From: Cocos nucifera
Taxonomy: Eukaryota > Streptophyta > Magnoliopsida > Arecales > Arecaceae
Length of the DNA stretch: 64,000 nt
Assembly (NCBI GenBank): GCA_006176705.1
Contig: QRFJ01000047.1
Location: 434,001-498,000 of the forward strand
Reading direction: 5' to 3'
Shown here: positions 33,800 through 47,929 of the stretch, one piece after another
How positions within the stretch are numbered: the stretch's first letter is position 1
Layout of the letters: every line of letters begins with the position of its first letter
The notes under the pieces: generated by a model
What the model was told of the DNA's origin: nothing
The model's database searches: none
Seen by the model: only the letters and a program-made list of their open reading frames with translations
Program-made: the position numbers and the translations under genes

Positions 33800-36700
33800 T
33801 CGACGCGACCATTCGAACCGTCCGATTTTAAAAGCGCTCTTGCTCAATAGTTTAAAGTTTAAACGAGACATACACGTGGCAGGGTATCGGTGGCGTCGTA
33901 AATGGAGGGTCTGCTCGCTGCTTTTTGGGGCTTTCAACCCCCGTCCCCGACCCTCTTCTGTTCAGCGCAATCCCCTGCCTGAAAGTCTAGACCTCGTCTA
34001 CCGATTGAAAAATTTTTACCCAAAAAAAAAAAAAAAAAAGGAGATCTGGCTGGTCACCTTATGCCAACCGGAACAAATTGGAATTAGGGCCGTGGACTAG
34101 CTACACCCGGCAATCTAGCGTTCATAAACCAAAAAAAAAAGAAAAAATGAAAGCTATAGAATGATAGCAATAAATAAGTCCTAGATGGGGATGTAGATAA
34201 TATCAAAAAGAATTTCATAATATGATTCGATTATTTTACATCCAAATTAAATTTTTGATGATCTTATAGAATAGAATTAGGATTTGATTTCCTATTGGGT
34301 TGAAATTGAATTTACAATGTTTTGATTATGAAAACTCGATAACTTGAAAGACCAAAAACTATGTGACTCCTATTAATTATTTTTCATAAAAAAATAGAAA
34401 TTTAAAATTTGTTTAAAAAAAGTGATTGAATTATTTTTTAAAAAATCAATTATTCATCTTCTCATTTGATGTTGCAATTCATCATCGTCTATTGTAATAA
34501 GATTTTTTTTAAAAAAAAATTATTAAGCTTTGCAAAGTCGGCACGCTAAAATCATATACCAAATTAAAAATCAAGAAAAAAACTTGAATCTAATTACTAA
34601 TTAAGTTTGGGTGGGAGGTCAAATCTTACTATTTTTTATGAATTTGAACCCTCGCCTCTTGGAAAGTTAGCATCCTAAAATCATGTACTTGTGGAGGAAA
34701 AAGTAACTTGAATCCAAATTCCAGTCAGGTTTGGATGGAGTTCAAATCTTACTTTTTTTTGTTTTTTTTTTTTTTTGATGAATTTGAATCCAAATCCTGA
34801 ATCATTTTTTTTAATTCAATTTGGATGTGGATAGAATATGAAACTAACTACTCATCTATAACCCTGGTTTTAGGGATCCTATTGGGTCGGGTGAGGCCTA
34901 GATTTCATTATTCTCGAGTTGTACCCACTAAGATTATGAGTTTACATTTTTAGAAATATAAACTTTAACCCTTCCAAGTTTTTACAGAAAATATTTAAAT
35001 CTCAAAATTTTGAAAGTTGTAATTAGTACCATCAAATTAATATTCTGGAGCAATATAGTCGAACCAATAAAATCCATTAAATAATGTTCGATTACGTTAC
35101 TGTGTCATTATCACCTGATAACTAATGAGTGTTGCTGTTCTTAAAACAACCCTTCTCTAGTCTGACTTGAGGAAGAGAGACATAACAAATCCTAAGACCA
35201 CCTATCAGCAAAACAATTTGGAGTTCCAATAGTGAAGAGAGATCTAGTTCTTCGCCATGTTATTACCACCGAAGAGTGTGTTTTTAAAAGCTTGATATGT
35301 ACGTAGAGATAATTGTGCACCTAAATGAACGAACATATCCGAAATGATTAGGCAGTGGCAAGTACAAAGTCTAGGTTCAAAATCTTAAACATCAAATCAA
35401 TTTTAATAAAGCTAGGGTTAATGAAAAAACTAGGAATCAACCCGCTTATGTGCACCTAAACAACACCACCATCTTCTCCACAACAAGAATAAGAAATATA
35501 CCTCCCAAAGAGTAAGGTGCATGACATGGCTATCATCTTGACACATCCAACCCTTGCACACACATCGACATGAAATAACCAAACTCAGCTAGTTATTATT
35601 ATTACCATCATAAAGGGTATGCAGGATCCAAAAGAATCAACAAACCAAACCTAACTTGTAACTAGCCTTGCTCAAACTGAGAAGTTGGAGCTGACGATGA
35701 AAGTCAAAGGATGATGACTCAGAGATTCTGGAAGTTAGCCAAAGATCTCGAGAAAATCGAAAAGGACTAAATCTATATTTTAACCCTCTACGAGCACCTT
35801 AAAATATCATAAGTAGAGGAAGTCTGCTTATCGGGATTTTTTGATGAGGGATCCTTCAATGTCTAAGTCAATACAATATCTCGGAGGAAGTCCTGAGAGA
35901 GGTAATAGAAGAAGAGGGAGATCGAGAATATAGTGAAAGTGAGTGAGAAGTTAGAGTCTATGTGGAAAAAGAATGAGAAAAGCTCCATAAATTCAGGAGA
36001 GATTTAGTCCATCTAGAATGTTATACTCAGTTTGGAACTGTAAGAGGCTATCGAGTAGATTTCCACCGATAAAGTTCTCCAAGCATACAAGTTAGAAACT
36101 CGATAGCTCAGAGATTCCTCTAGAGACTCGGTTGGACTTCAGAGAGCTTCCAAGAATTTGCAAGTGCTTGAAAGGATTTAGGCTTCGACAGATTTGAGAG
36201 AGACTTATCTAGAGGGGTAGCCCTTGGGAAAAAGGATATATAGGCATGGGCTAGAGCCCATCTAGAAGTTTGTTATGATCCGATGAGATATCGATCTCAT
36301 GGTTAGAGTGGCCGTTTTGTAGTTATGGGGTAGCCATCATCGAGTAAAGGAAGATTTGAGTTTCTCTGTGATCGGTTGACAAAAATTGGTTAGCCAAGGT
36401 AAACGACGTAATGGTTGGTCCCCGATCGATTGACAATGGCACATCATGTAGGTTGAACCCAGAGGCATATGGGCCAATTTTAAGAGTTGCTAGCTTTTCA
36501 CATGCATGTTTCTATATATTTGATTTACGTCTATCTTCTTTAATTAAAAGATTAGCAGTCCTTCAAAGAGAGCATATGGTAGAATGATCTTCTGTGATCG
36601 ATCACTTATTTCACTTGACCAAAAAGTTCTTGAACAATAAGCAAGCGTAGGATACGCATGTGGGACAGTATCTAAATAGGCTCGCAAGGCACGAAAAATG

Positions 36701-37103
36701 CCACCATGACAACGCCAGCATGCCTCCAAGGTTTCTTTTCATCCACTTCTCTAAAATAGGAGATGTTGTTTTAAATGCCTAGTAACTATAATTATGACAC
36801 GAGTAGAAATATCGAGTATTAATTTCCCGTTCTGCTGCCAATTCTCACTAGAAGTGGAAGCCGAAAAACCCATGACATTTCATATCAAAACCGGTAATTT
36901 ATACTAGTGCATGTCACATGCATGTGAAAGAAAGGTGTTGGTCATTGGGGACAATAGTAGCAAACCTATGCTTTGGTTGGTTGATGCACATTTTGTGTTA
37001 TTAGGACCCTGAATCATCAGGTTGCTTCAAGAGCCTGGTGGTTTGTTTTAGAAGTTAACGGTAGATCGTCTTTTAGATGGAAATGGCGCACATCATCTTT
37101 CTT
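33800..37103. other. Intergenic DNA, no gene recognised
   Basis: AT-rich with poly-A/T tracts (34,022; 34,128; 34,752). A segment at about 34,600-34,790 carries a twice-repeated phrase (AGTTTGGGTGGGAGGTCAAATC / GGTTTGGATGGAGTTCAAATC). The part 35,150-36,480 has a mixed composition suggestive of decayed retroelement DNA, but no RT, gag or transposase motif was found. Confidence 0.4.
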
Positions 37104-40100
37104 TCTTTTTATTATTATTATCATTATTTTGGTAAGAAATCAATATGTATTACCATTAGCACGAAAGAACGAACATGCTGCACAATCCAAAAGAATGGAC
37201 CATAAGTAAATATATAGTTGGTCCAAGAGGTGGTGAGAAAAGCATAGGAAAACACAACAGAGAGAAAGTATACAACAGTAAACATATGAACAAAAAAACT
37301 AGACGCAAAGACAGCTGTAGCAAAATGAATTAGTCTGAAGAAGTAGGTCATTGTGAGAGCTTCTGGATAAAACACTTCCCTCCAGAGTTGCAGTAGAGTT
37401 GAGCATAACCGGCCAATGAATAAGCGAGTACTCCTTGTACCACCCAGATGAGTAACATGATCATTTACTTGAATAACAGTATGGAACAATTTAGATTGTA
37501 AAAGTTGATATATATATATATAAAACTACAGCAGTTGATATATTGAAGAGGATTAGTTGAATGAAAAGCTTTGGAGCTGTGCAAAGGAGAAGAAGTGACG
37601 TTGGCATTTGATTGTAGTAGACCATGTAATAAAGAAACAGCAACAATGAAGTGTAGTTAGGCAGAGTTGCAATACTATAACATTGAGTGAATGAGGATAG
37701 AGCACTGAATTGCACTGCAATCGAACGAGGGAAACATATAACAGTAAAACCACTGTATAATATCTAATGTAAGATGAAGCTGAATTTGAGATACCATATA
37801 AGAATCTACCAAGGGAGATCAATCCACGGTGGAGTCGTAAACCTCCCCTTGCTTCCACTAAATGGACCTTCATTCCTGAGACATATAACATATAGCAGAA
37901 GAAAGCAATTGCAGGAAATCACAGAGGCTGAAAATAAAGGCTTGTTAAGATTACATATGCCTGGGAAATCCAATGCCATAATCATCTGCATGAAGTAAAT
38001 GAAGACAGACAACATCAAACTTGTCCACGGTGGACCACACAGCATCACCTAATAGTGCCATATTAGCCAAGTGATCAGCCACCTAGTTAGCTTCCTGATA
38101 CGTATGGGAAGCATAAAAAAGAATTAATAGTGTTTTTCCACTACCAAAGATCTCTAAGGAGTGGATGATGGGCAGGAGTTGCGGCTGAGTCCTTGGTAAT
38201 CCAGGAGATGACCATGGTCGAATCACCCTCAAGCCAAATATTGGCGGCATGAAGCTCTTGAACAACAAACAGCCTGGACACCTAACCAAGCTGCATTCAG
38301 TTCAGCAATAGGCATAGAAGTGGAAGATAATAGTTTTACCTCCTACCGGAACAACACGAGTACTATGATCCCTTATTACCTGGACTGTGGCAGCTTTGTT
38401 AGGTAATATAGGCATCAAAATTGACTTTGAATGTGCCATAGGATGGGGGTAGCCAAGACACCATTCTAGAAGAAGATATAGAGGAAACAGAAGATATACA
38501 ACCACCTTAGTGCTGCACCGACACACTCATAGGAAGTTTAGAGGTAAACTGTACATTAGTAAAAATCCGTGCTTTACGAATATGTTGTTGTTAAGAGTGT
38601 TGAACCTGATTAAAAATTCTGTGGCATCTAGACTGCCAAAATAGCCATCCCAAATGTTCAACAAGTAGTCTCTTCCACACTACAACAAAACCAGTTTATA
38701 GCGACAAAATTTTAGTACTGCACAGAAAAGTGTGTTACCATAAATACTCTCTAGTGATGATTTTATAAAAATGTTATAAAAGATATATAATATTATAGCA
38801 CTTTGTCAAGAGTGTTACTAAAAGTTATTATATAGTGATGGTATCTTATAACTATCATAAGAAATTATATTCTACTGTAATTATTTCAAAAATTATCATA
38901 GAAAATCTATAATAAAATTATGATTATTTATAGATATTACTAAAATTTATAATATTATGATAGTATCATGCAAGAATAATATTTTATAGTTAAATAGAAT
39001 CTAATTGACAATATTTATAATTCTATTATTAAATATTAATTATTTATCAATAAAATAAATTTTATCCTCTATATATTATTATATAACTAATAGTTTTTAT
39101 TATTAATTATTTATAAATTATTTTTATGATAAATTAGTATCATTGCAAACTAATTTAGATTTTTTGTGATGATAATATTTAATCACTAAATATGTATTTA
39201 AACTTTATAGAAAAAGATATTCATATAATTAATGAATTTTAAAATTAATATGATTCCAAATATATGAATCAAGATAGTTTAATAATTAAATAAAAATAAG
39301 TCTTGATATGAAATATATATAAAATTGAAAGCACAATATCACAATCAAGTAATTAATGATCTACGATGTAATTACTAAAAAGCTACATAAAAATAAATTT
39401 AACTAATAATTTGGATATGAGCTAATCTAATTTGTATTAAAATATATATAAAAAAATTCAAGGATTACTTATATAAATTATATAATATAAAGATTTAAAA
39501 TCTTATATATTAAATATCATTATTTTTTACTTACAGTGTAAATAAGAAGAATCGTGAATTATCTATTTTTAAAGAAAATTAGAAAAAATATTTATGATTA
39601 TAAAAATATGTTAAAATTATTTATATTTTAATATATTTTAAATAATATAATTTTTAAAATATTATAAAAAATAAAATAAAGTAATTTATTCTTTAATTTT
39701 CTTTTAAAAAGAAAAGAATTAATTTTTTATTAAAATAATTAATTATTAAAATTAAAATATCATAATATATTTAAAATAAATGTACTTCATAATATGAATA
39801 AGTTTTGAATAAGTATAATAAATCATAACTTTATACCATAAGTTAATATTATCATGGTGGCTAAGTACTAAATAACTATCCAATAGGTCTTATGTTCACG
39901 TTAGCATGGACTTACTTATACCAACGCTCACCAAAATCATGGCAATAGGCAGCAATAGGTTTTAGCGATGCCGTAATTTACCAATCATTGATATAAATTT
40001 TACTAATTTTTTATATTTTTTTACAATGATTTGGCTGTTACTATAAACTTTTTTTTATTGTAGTGCCAGCACTCTATCATGGATTTGACGTAAAGTCAAA

Positions 40101-43100
40101 TAATTCCAGGAAAGTCAGAGGTACAAACCTAACTTGGCACATTTGGCGCATCAAATTTCAACATGTATGGGCAAAATAACAAGTAACAATTACATGAGTG
40201 CAATCCTCAACATGTGATATACAAATTAAAATCACAATCTCGGGAATTAAGATAAGCAATACCACAATGAGAAAGAACCTCTTTGCATGGTAGTCTTCTC
40301 CATCCAAGTCGCCACCAGAATATTTTAACATGGGGCTGAAGAGACATTTTCCAAATAGCTGCACAAGGAAAAGGAGGGGCCAAATGTTGCTGAATAGGGA
40401 ATAACTTAGTAATATCTTGTAAATTGACAGAAGACATTTAAGTGGAACCCCAAACCAGTTGATCAGACCAGACTCTATGAGGAATGGATATTTTTCGAAT
40501 ATGTCATCATGTCAGTAGAAAATAACTCGTGGCAGCTCCTATCGCCAAGTTTTGGATGGTGTAATAGGCTGTACTACCGATAGATCAAGAGATTGTGCAT
40601 CGATGTTTAAGGATGTAGGTGAGGTGATAAGGGGAATAGTAGACATCCATGGGTGAGCGTAAGCATTAATTTTATCACCAGATCCCAATAACCACTGGAA
40701 CTAAAATTGCACCTCATGACCAGCATTACAAATTTTTGCCCAAATGGTAGAACAGTGCCTTGGTTTATGACACTACACCCAAGATCCAGAGAAACGGTAA
40801 TTGGCTTGAACTAATTTAGCCCATAAAGAGGAAGACTCGAGCACCACCTGAGAAACTAATTTGCAGAACATATTATGCCTTCTATGTATCAAAGAAAGGA
40901 GTCCCAAACCTCCCTGCATTTTAAGCAAACATACAATTTCACATGCTAAAGGGTGAAAACCCCTGCGATCACAAGTATGTCCCCAAAGAAAGGCTCCAAA
41001 CTCTCTCTCTAATTTATGAAGAATGGTCAAAGAAACAGGGACTGAAGATAAAACATAAAGGAGGATGGAGGACAGAACAAATTGGATAAGAGCACTCCAA
41101 CCAGCTAAAGATAGATGCTTCCACTTTCAAGTAGCAATTTTTGTATTAACTTGATTAAACATAAACTGAAAATCTAAGGGCCGAAGATAATACCCAAACA
41201 AAGGGACACCCAGATATTGCCAAGTTGATCTTTTATCCTAAATATATATATGAAGTAGTTGAAGAATAGAAGCTTTAACATTCATGGGCGTAATAGGGCT
41301 GAAAGAGATATATGATTTATCATGGTTTACTTGTTGACCAGAATATAGACAATAAGTATCAATAAGTGCAGCATTAAAAGTAGTAGCTCGAGCAAGCAAG
41401 ATATAGTCATTGGCATAGAATAAATGTGAGAAATCAAGTCCTCCACACGGCCTATATACTTTTAGTAGTTGATATTGAACCGTACAGTGTAAAATTCTTG
41501 AGAAAAACTCAGAAGATAAAATGAATAAATACGGAGATAATAGACAGCCTTGCCTAAGCCCACGAATCATTCAGTTGGTGTAAAGCCTCCCATGGGGACA
41601 AGATGCATAGCTGAACCCATTGCACAAGTTGAGGATAAAATCCAAACTGTAACAAGATTTGCAAAAGAAATTTTCAATGCACTCCATCATAGGCTTTCTC
41701 GAGATCAAGTTTTAACACATGGAGCATTTAGACCATGTAGTTCAGCCAACAGAATGCATAAATTCCTGTGCTAACAGAATAGAAAAGGCAATGTGTCTAC
41801 CAGATAAAAAGGCCCCTTTCTCAGCATATATTAGTGTAGAAAGTACCAGCTTCAGCCTAAGAACAATAATTTTTGCAAAAATTTTATAGATGGTGTGACA
41901 TAAATTGATAGGCTGATAATTTGATGCAAACTTGGGATTTATTTTCTCAGTTATCAGTGCAATATAAGTATTAGACCAAGATGCCGGAAGAGTATTTGGG
42001 AAGAAAAAATCCTAAACACCAAGAATTACATCTAGTTTAATTAAGGGCCAATAGAGTGGAAGAAAAATGGTGGGAAACCATCTGCCCTAAGAGCTTTATC
42101 AGGATGCATGCTCTTTAATGCATGCCATAAGGATTTCATCCTCAATCGCTGGCGGAATAAGGGCTTCATTTTGCTGAGTGGAAAGTTGAGATGTAACACA
42201 AGGATATTCAAGTGGTGGTAAGACAGCCTCTTCGGTCCATCTGAGTATAAAATGATGAAGCATACAATTCTTAATAGCTTCAGCATCATTAAGAAAGTCC
42301 CCTTGAGAAGTGGTCAAAGAAAGGATCTGGTTCCTTCTTCTCCACAATAAGGTAGAGTTATGAAAATAACTAGTGTTGGCATCACCGGCCTGCATCCAAA
42401 GGATTCTAGATTTTTGCTGCCAAAGAAGTTCTTGCTGATGCAAGTTTTGATGATATTGGCTAAATAAAGACATCAATTGAAAATGTAAAGAAGAAGAAAG
42501 CCCACCACGTTGAGCCTCTTGTATTTGAAGCCGAAGAATACGATCATACAAATATTTGCCGGTGATAAATAGATTACCCATTCTTTTTTTCCATCTTTGA
42601 ATAACAGTACATACCATTTGCAATAACAAGGTTAACTTGGGGTAATCATCACCACAATGCCAAGCTTGCTGAATAATATCATGACAAGTAGGAAAAGTTA
42701 ACCAAACCTTTTCAAACCTAAAAGGTGTAAGACCCCTAGTAGTCTTATCATGAATAGATGGGAGTAAAGGACAGTGTTCAGAAGCAAAGCAAGGAAGATG
42801 CGAAACAAAAGACTCAGGATATTGTTGTAACCAAGTATCAGAAGCAAATATCTGATCAATACGTTCCCAAACCTGAGCCAAGCCAAGTCTATTATTACAC
42901 CAAGTAAACAAAGGTCCCCTAAAACCCACATCAATGAGACCGATATTTCACCAAAAAGAACAAAATTCCCTAATCTCCCTATTAACATGAAAAGGTTTAC
43001 CACCAAGTTTATCATGGGCATCCAAAATGCAATTAAAATCACCCAACATCAAAAAAGGAATATTTAGGGACAAAACATTAGTTACTTGGGACCACACATT

Positions 43101-45030
43101 ACGATGCAAGAAAAGAGACATGCAAAACACCAAGAATCCAGATAGGTTCATCGGGAAGAGAAATAACACCAAAAGCGATTAGTCTGTCCACATGCATAAA
43201 ATGAACCTATCCTAAATTCTATACCATCCGAAAGGCCAATTGACGAAATGAAATAGACATCCCATCGGGGACCCAAAAATAACTCAAAACAAGGTAAAGC
43301 AGACTCTTCCAATAGACACAACATATCAGGATCATGAAGGCAAATTAAGGTCTTGGTATAATTAGCAAAGGGGGTTTTTGCAGCCCCCCGACAATTCCAG
43401 CCTAGAATCTTCATGAGGAAATAGTATGTAGTTCATGAGCCAGCCCCGGCTCAGATCCCATACTGCTTATACTTGACACAGATTCAGCTTGCAGAGGCAA
43501 ACCAGTAGTAGACTCAAGTAAAACCTTGTTACCAATAAGGATTGCTTGCAGTTGGGACAAAGCTGCCGCATGCGAACGGGTATCGGTAGAAGCTGTGGGC
43601 AACAATTGGTCTCCATGAATAGAAGCAGATACACTAGTGGCTACAACCATAATTACAATAGATTGTTGTGGCACAGGAGGTCAATCTGCTTCCAAACTTT
43701 AGCAACAGAGCTCTTCTGCTACGAGGATGATTCATTGGGTGCAACAACCTTCTCATTGGTAGAAAGTAGTGAGTCACGTTCGACGTACAAAACTTTGCAT
43801 GAGGCAGAGAGAATTCCCTAGTTGGTACATGAGTAGGAGGAGTTTTATCGGGTGATCTCTTCCTCCTTCCTTTTGGGTCCATTGTGTCATCTGGTTTTGC
43901 CTGAAAAACCAAAACATTGGTGACATCCATGACAGCAAAATTGCGAATCTTCTTAAGAGTGTGAGCTCATCAGCGGAGAATACACTGATTTAGTAACCTG
44001 GCCGCTTTGACCACTTTGCGGATTTTTGGGGGAGATGCTCTTTTAATAGTCTTTTTTTGGCATTGTCCAGTCCGATTCTGACTGCCCACTTGTAGAGGAT
44101 GGTTGGGCACCAGTTGAACCTGACATCGGAGTAACTGGAATCCTGGTAGCATGGATCCAAGGTCCAAAAAGAGGGACATCAGATCCATTGATAGCCGAGC
44201 AACCATAGGTTTCAGAGATAATCCTATTCGGTCACAACCATAGCATATTTTAGGGAGTTCCTCATAAGTAAATTGCTGCCAAAGCAAAGCATCATGAACC
44301 CTCGCCCGAACCCCTGAGCAGATAGTTCTTTTTAAGGTCCATCAAGACACATACTCGAGCAAATCCCATCCATGAAAAGGTAGTGGTCCATTCGTCTAAA
44401 AATAAAGGCATCCCACCTTGAGATACAGTTTTGAAAATTTTTTCTTGATCCAATAACTCTAGAGGCAGATCCAATAACTCAGACCTGAACTTGATTGACA
44501 GGTTGGAACCCTTGATGCCATGGCTGAAGAGCCAAGAGTTGCCTAGCTAAAGACTATGGTCCTTTATCAAGAATCCTAGTCATGACTTCTTCAGAGGGGC
44601 AGTGAAACAGCTACAAGCCACCTGACAAAGCAGAGACCTGGAACTGCCCCTCAATGTAATAAATAAAGCTTCATTTCCCTTTCTATGAACTCTAGAGGAA
44701 GACATTGGCTCAAGAACTAATCGATCTCACCGATCCGTTGCCATTTTCATACCTTCCTCAGAGAAAGTTACAATCTTAGCGAGGCCCTTGAACAACCTAC
44801 GACCACGACCTCCAAACCGCCTCCTGTCTTCCTCACGATGGTGAAGGCAAACTTGAATGAGAGAGCACATCAGACCTATTAGACCGCAAATCTGATCAAT
44901 AGAAAGGCTCGGTGAAAAGACCCCCATCGAATGAGAAGCATTACCCTCCTGGATCTTCGATTTTCCTTCTTTTATTGCTTCCCCAGACACGTTTTTCCCT
45001 CCCGGAGACATGACGGACTCTTCTCTCATT
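37104..45030 (-). mobile_element. Long LINE (L1-type with RNase H), degenerate, split by a CACTA-type insertion
   Basis: Minus-strand order from 45,030 leftward: an ORF1-like part with TYEELPKICYGCDRIG (CCHC-type gag-like protein, about 44,290); the endonuclease starting MKILGWNCRGAAKTP (43,414) with LMLGDFNCILDAHDKLGG and GPLFTWCNNRLGLAQVWERID; RT with MHPDKALRADGFPPFFF (about 42,100), RGLRQGCLLSPYLFIL and HLFYANDYILLA (41,570-41,400); a post-RT zinc-binding region WGHTCDRRGFHPLAC; and an RNase H-like part with IWLEGDSTMVISWITKDSA (about 38,240). The 3' end is an A-rich ATAATAATAAAAAG tail at about 37,105-37,130. The YADD box reads YAND and several frames are broken, so it is inactive. Without the insertion it is about 6.5 kb. 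The TSD was not resolved. Confidence 0.85.
38678..40065. mobile_element. 1,388-bp non-autonomous CACTA-type element inside the LINE
   Basis: Ends are CACTACAACAAAA (left) and TTTTATTGTAGTG (right), which are inverted repeats. They are flanked by a 3-bp target duplication CCA (38,675-38,677 and 40,066-40,068), the hallmark size for CACTA elements. The interior is about 80% A/T with no coding frame. Removing the element and one CCA restores a continuous minus-strand LINE frame (SMIECWKRLLVEHLGWLFW), which supports the boundaries and makes this insertion younger than the LINE. Confidence 0.88.
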
Positions 45031-45744
45031 ATTTATTATATAAATAGATAGATATGTGGATAAATGTATAGATAGGTAGGATGTAAAACAACGGCATTAT
45101 ACATCATGTCTTTATTATTATTTTTTAACTAAAATACTTAATGAAAATTATGATTTTATTTTTTTGAAACACGCCAAGTAAGTAACGATCAAAAGTTCTA
45201 TCGATAGTATCGGGGTCTAGTACATCAAGACAATGACAAAGCGCAAATACATTGGCAGCGAGACATTGCACTGTAATCTCAGGTCTGCAAAAAGTCCTAC
45301 TTTCCAGTACAGTTGTTCCAGTAAGTCGGCGGACCACCAACCATGCTCTGGTCCGTGCATCATAGCCCTACACTCATTTCCAGCTTCAAAATTGCTCCGT
45401 TAACATGTGCCGCAACCCACTGTCCCACGAAGTCAAGGGTGAACCAAAATTCGATAAGAAAAACTGGACAGGCCTTGCTGCAGATGGCAAGTACCACATG
45501 AACCCAACAACAAATCCCGCAGATAAATGCTAATTCCTAAACTTATCACCGTGCAAACCCAAATGAAAGTCTCCAGAAACCCACGATGCCCAATACCAAT
45601 TAGCTGAAATCCTTCAAGGAGGTGAGCACTGGCCAATAAACGGATCCAAAAGCAAATTCCAAAGAGAATTACCAACTCCAATGTGATCCCCAATGGAGTC
45701 CGAGACAACCGTGCGTGATTTTGCATAGAAATTAGAAAAAATAA

Positions 45745-46023
45745 ATGAAAACCCGCTCCAAGCCTTCCACGGTCCCACCTTCCTCTCCCCACGTAACCTC
45801 CACCCTTTCCAAGAGACTCACCCCCTTCCGCCAGTCCGCATCAGCCGCTGTCCCTCGAGACCTCCTCCGATACCGACCAACCCGGATCCAGATCGTCCGC
45901 ACCAGCCACGCCGGCATCCGCATCTCGGCTATCGACGTCGAGGAGGTCCTCAGGCTCTCCCACATCATCATCGACACCGTAGCCACCCCCTTTTATAATT
46001 GGACGGTCCTGATCCATCTCTAA
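45745..46023 (+). pseudogene. GC-rich coding-like fragment, identity unknown
   Basis: This is a GC-rich island between AT-rich flanks. The plus frame reads FRQSASAAVPRDLLRYRPTR, then IQIVRTSHAGIRISAIDVEE and VLRLSHIIIDTVATPF. The composition and absence of stops suggest a host-gene first exon or a captured fragment. It stops at the edge of CACTA-like subterminal repeats. I do not recognise the family, and other frames are also open because of the GC content. Confidence 0.3.
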
Positions 46024-46580
46024 ATCATTATAAAAAAATAAATATTAGCGACAATATTAACGATGACAAAAAAAATTTTTACTAAAAATATTTTTTTTAA
46101 CTATAATATTAACTAAAAAATTTGCTATCAATAATAGTATTAGCGACGATAATATTAATATTATCGACGACAAACATCGACTTTGAAAGTCTAAAAATTT
46201 AATTAAAATATTTAAAAATAATAAAAATATTAGCGACGACATATTATGATTAATTGATCATCGTTAATAATATGATATTAACGACGACTATGTTAACTAT
46301 TAGCGATGACATAAGTCGCTACTAAAATTATTTAAAATTTTTAAATAATTTTATAATATTTAAACATAAAATATGTATTAGCGACGGTGATTTTGAATAT
46401 TGACGACTAAGGAATTGTCATTGCTAATAATTTTTTTAAAAAAAATAGTTTAGAGAGAAAAAATTATTTTAAAATTTTATTAACGATGAAATTAGCGACG
46501 GATGATTAGCTATCATTAATAAAATTAAAATTAGCGATGGATTTAGTGATGAAATGTTTGCTATCGCTAATAATAATCCA
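46019..46580. repeat. Subterminal repeats with TTAGCGACGA motifs (CACTA-style)
   Basis: The motif TTAGCGACGR or its complement recurs many times (for example near 46,140, 46,220, 46,305, 46,380, 46,495) in both orientations within AT-rich DNA. Clustered short repeats in both orientations are typical of CACTA subterminal regions. The same motif recurs at 55,614-55,770. Confidence 0.6.
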
Positions 46581-46847
46581 GACCATGACAATCCAAATTC
46601 AATTTGAATCTGATCCAAATCCAATTTGAAATTATGCCAAACCTAATTAAATTAGGTTTTGAATCCAAATCCTAATTAGATTATAAATTTTAATTAACTT
46701 CAAATTGGATCTAGATTAATTAAATTAAATCTTATTTAAATCAATTAAGAGAAATTGATTTTCAATTTGGGTTCAATTCGAATCCAATTCGAAATTCTGC
46801 CAAACCTAATTAAATTAGGCTTTGAATCCAAATCCTATTTAGATTAT
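46581..46847. repeat. AT-rich tandem array (about 190-bp unit), left part
   Basis: Units contain AATTCGAATCCAATTCGAAA, then CCTAATTAAATTAGGCTTTG, AATCCTA-TTAGATTAT and AATTAATTAAATTAAATCT. The array is cut at ATTAT by the LTR retrotransposon and resumes at 53,305. Confidence 0.75.
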
Positions 46848-47820
46848 TGTTGGTGCAAAATCTGATTGACGCCGGATCGAGCTGGAGTGAAGGAGGACGA
46901 GGTTGCCATCGGTGATCTATAAAATAAAGTTCCATCAAGAGTCGGTGGTGGTAGCTCCGGTAGGACCCTCCAACGATCAAGTCAGCTCTTCTGGCCAACA
47001 GAAATAGAGTGCTTAGGAATGAGAAGTGAACTTTTAGCTTTAGAGGGAAGAGGAGAGCTTAGAGCCTCTCGAAAGTGTATATGGAGGGTCCCTTTTTATA
47101 AACGGAGCTTGAATGATGGTGACGACCATACCGCCTGGTGGCGAGCCGCTCAAGGCTGCATGGGGTTTGGTGCGGAGAGGATGGTATCGTCAGGCCAATA
47201 GTGACAGTCATACCATCCGATAGTGGTGGACCACTCGAGGTCTGACAGAGTCAGTCATGGAGGGGGGTGCTGCCTGTAGTGTCGCCTGTGGTAAACTGAT
47301 GGTAACCGTTCATCCAGATTTAGTAGCTGTGGCTCTGAGAAAGCAGGCATTGATTTGTGGACTTTGGCATGTATCAATTTTAGAGGAGTTTGGACTCCTG
47401 AAGAAGTTCGATCAAAGGAGAAGCTCGGAAGGAGTTCGGCTCCTATAGGAGTTCGACCGAAGGGGAAGCTTGGAAAGAGTTCGGCTCCTGTAGGCGTCTG
47501 ATTGGAAGAGTGCGGAAGGAGTTCGGATCTCATGGGCATCCGACTGGAGAAGTGCGAAGCGAGTTTGGCTCTCGTGGGAGATCGATTGGAGCTCGACCGC
47601 TGAGGAGTTCAGCTAGGACTCGGCCACTGGGAAGTTTGGCTCTCATGGGCATCCGACTGGAGGGGTGTGGAGGGAGTTCGGCTCTCACGGGAGTCCGACT
47701 GAAGCTTGACCGTTGGGAAGTTTAAAAGGGGCTCAGCCGCTGAGGCTCTTCCGTGACTATCAGTTGCATTAGGCTGAGCATCGGACTGGACTTTGATAGG
47801 AGCAGGGTTTATCCCTAACA
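46848..47820 (-). repeat. 3' LTR of the gag-only retrotransposon
   Basis: It begins TGTTGGTGCAAAATC and ends TTTATCCCTAACA on the plus strand (TG..CA). Several GGAGTTCGGCTC-like words repeat at 47,395-47,740. Confidence 0.88.
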
Positions 47821-47929
47821 ATAGTCCCTCCACTCTCGAGTTCGAAACTCGAAGGAAGGGAGTGCAGCAAAGGCGACTGCCGAAGTCCTCTTTAGGGCTT
47901 TGTGCCAGTTCAGATTGAAGCTCGTGGAA

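Noticed and set aside
38678..40065. Second LINE exon or spacer intron
   Set aside because: Inverted CACTA ends and CCA duplication identify it as a DNA transposon insertion instead.
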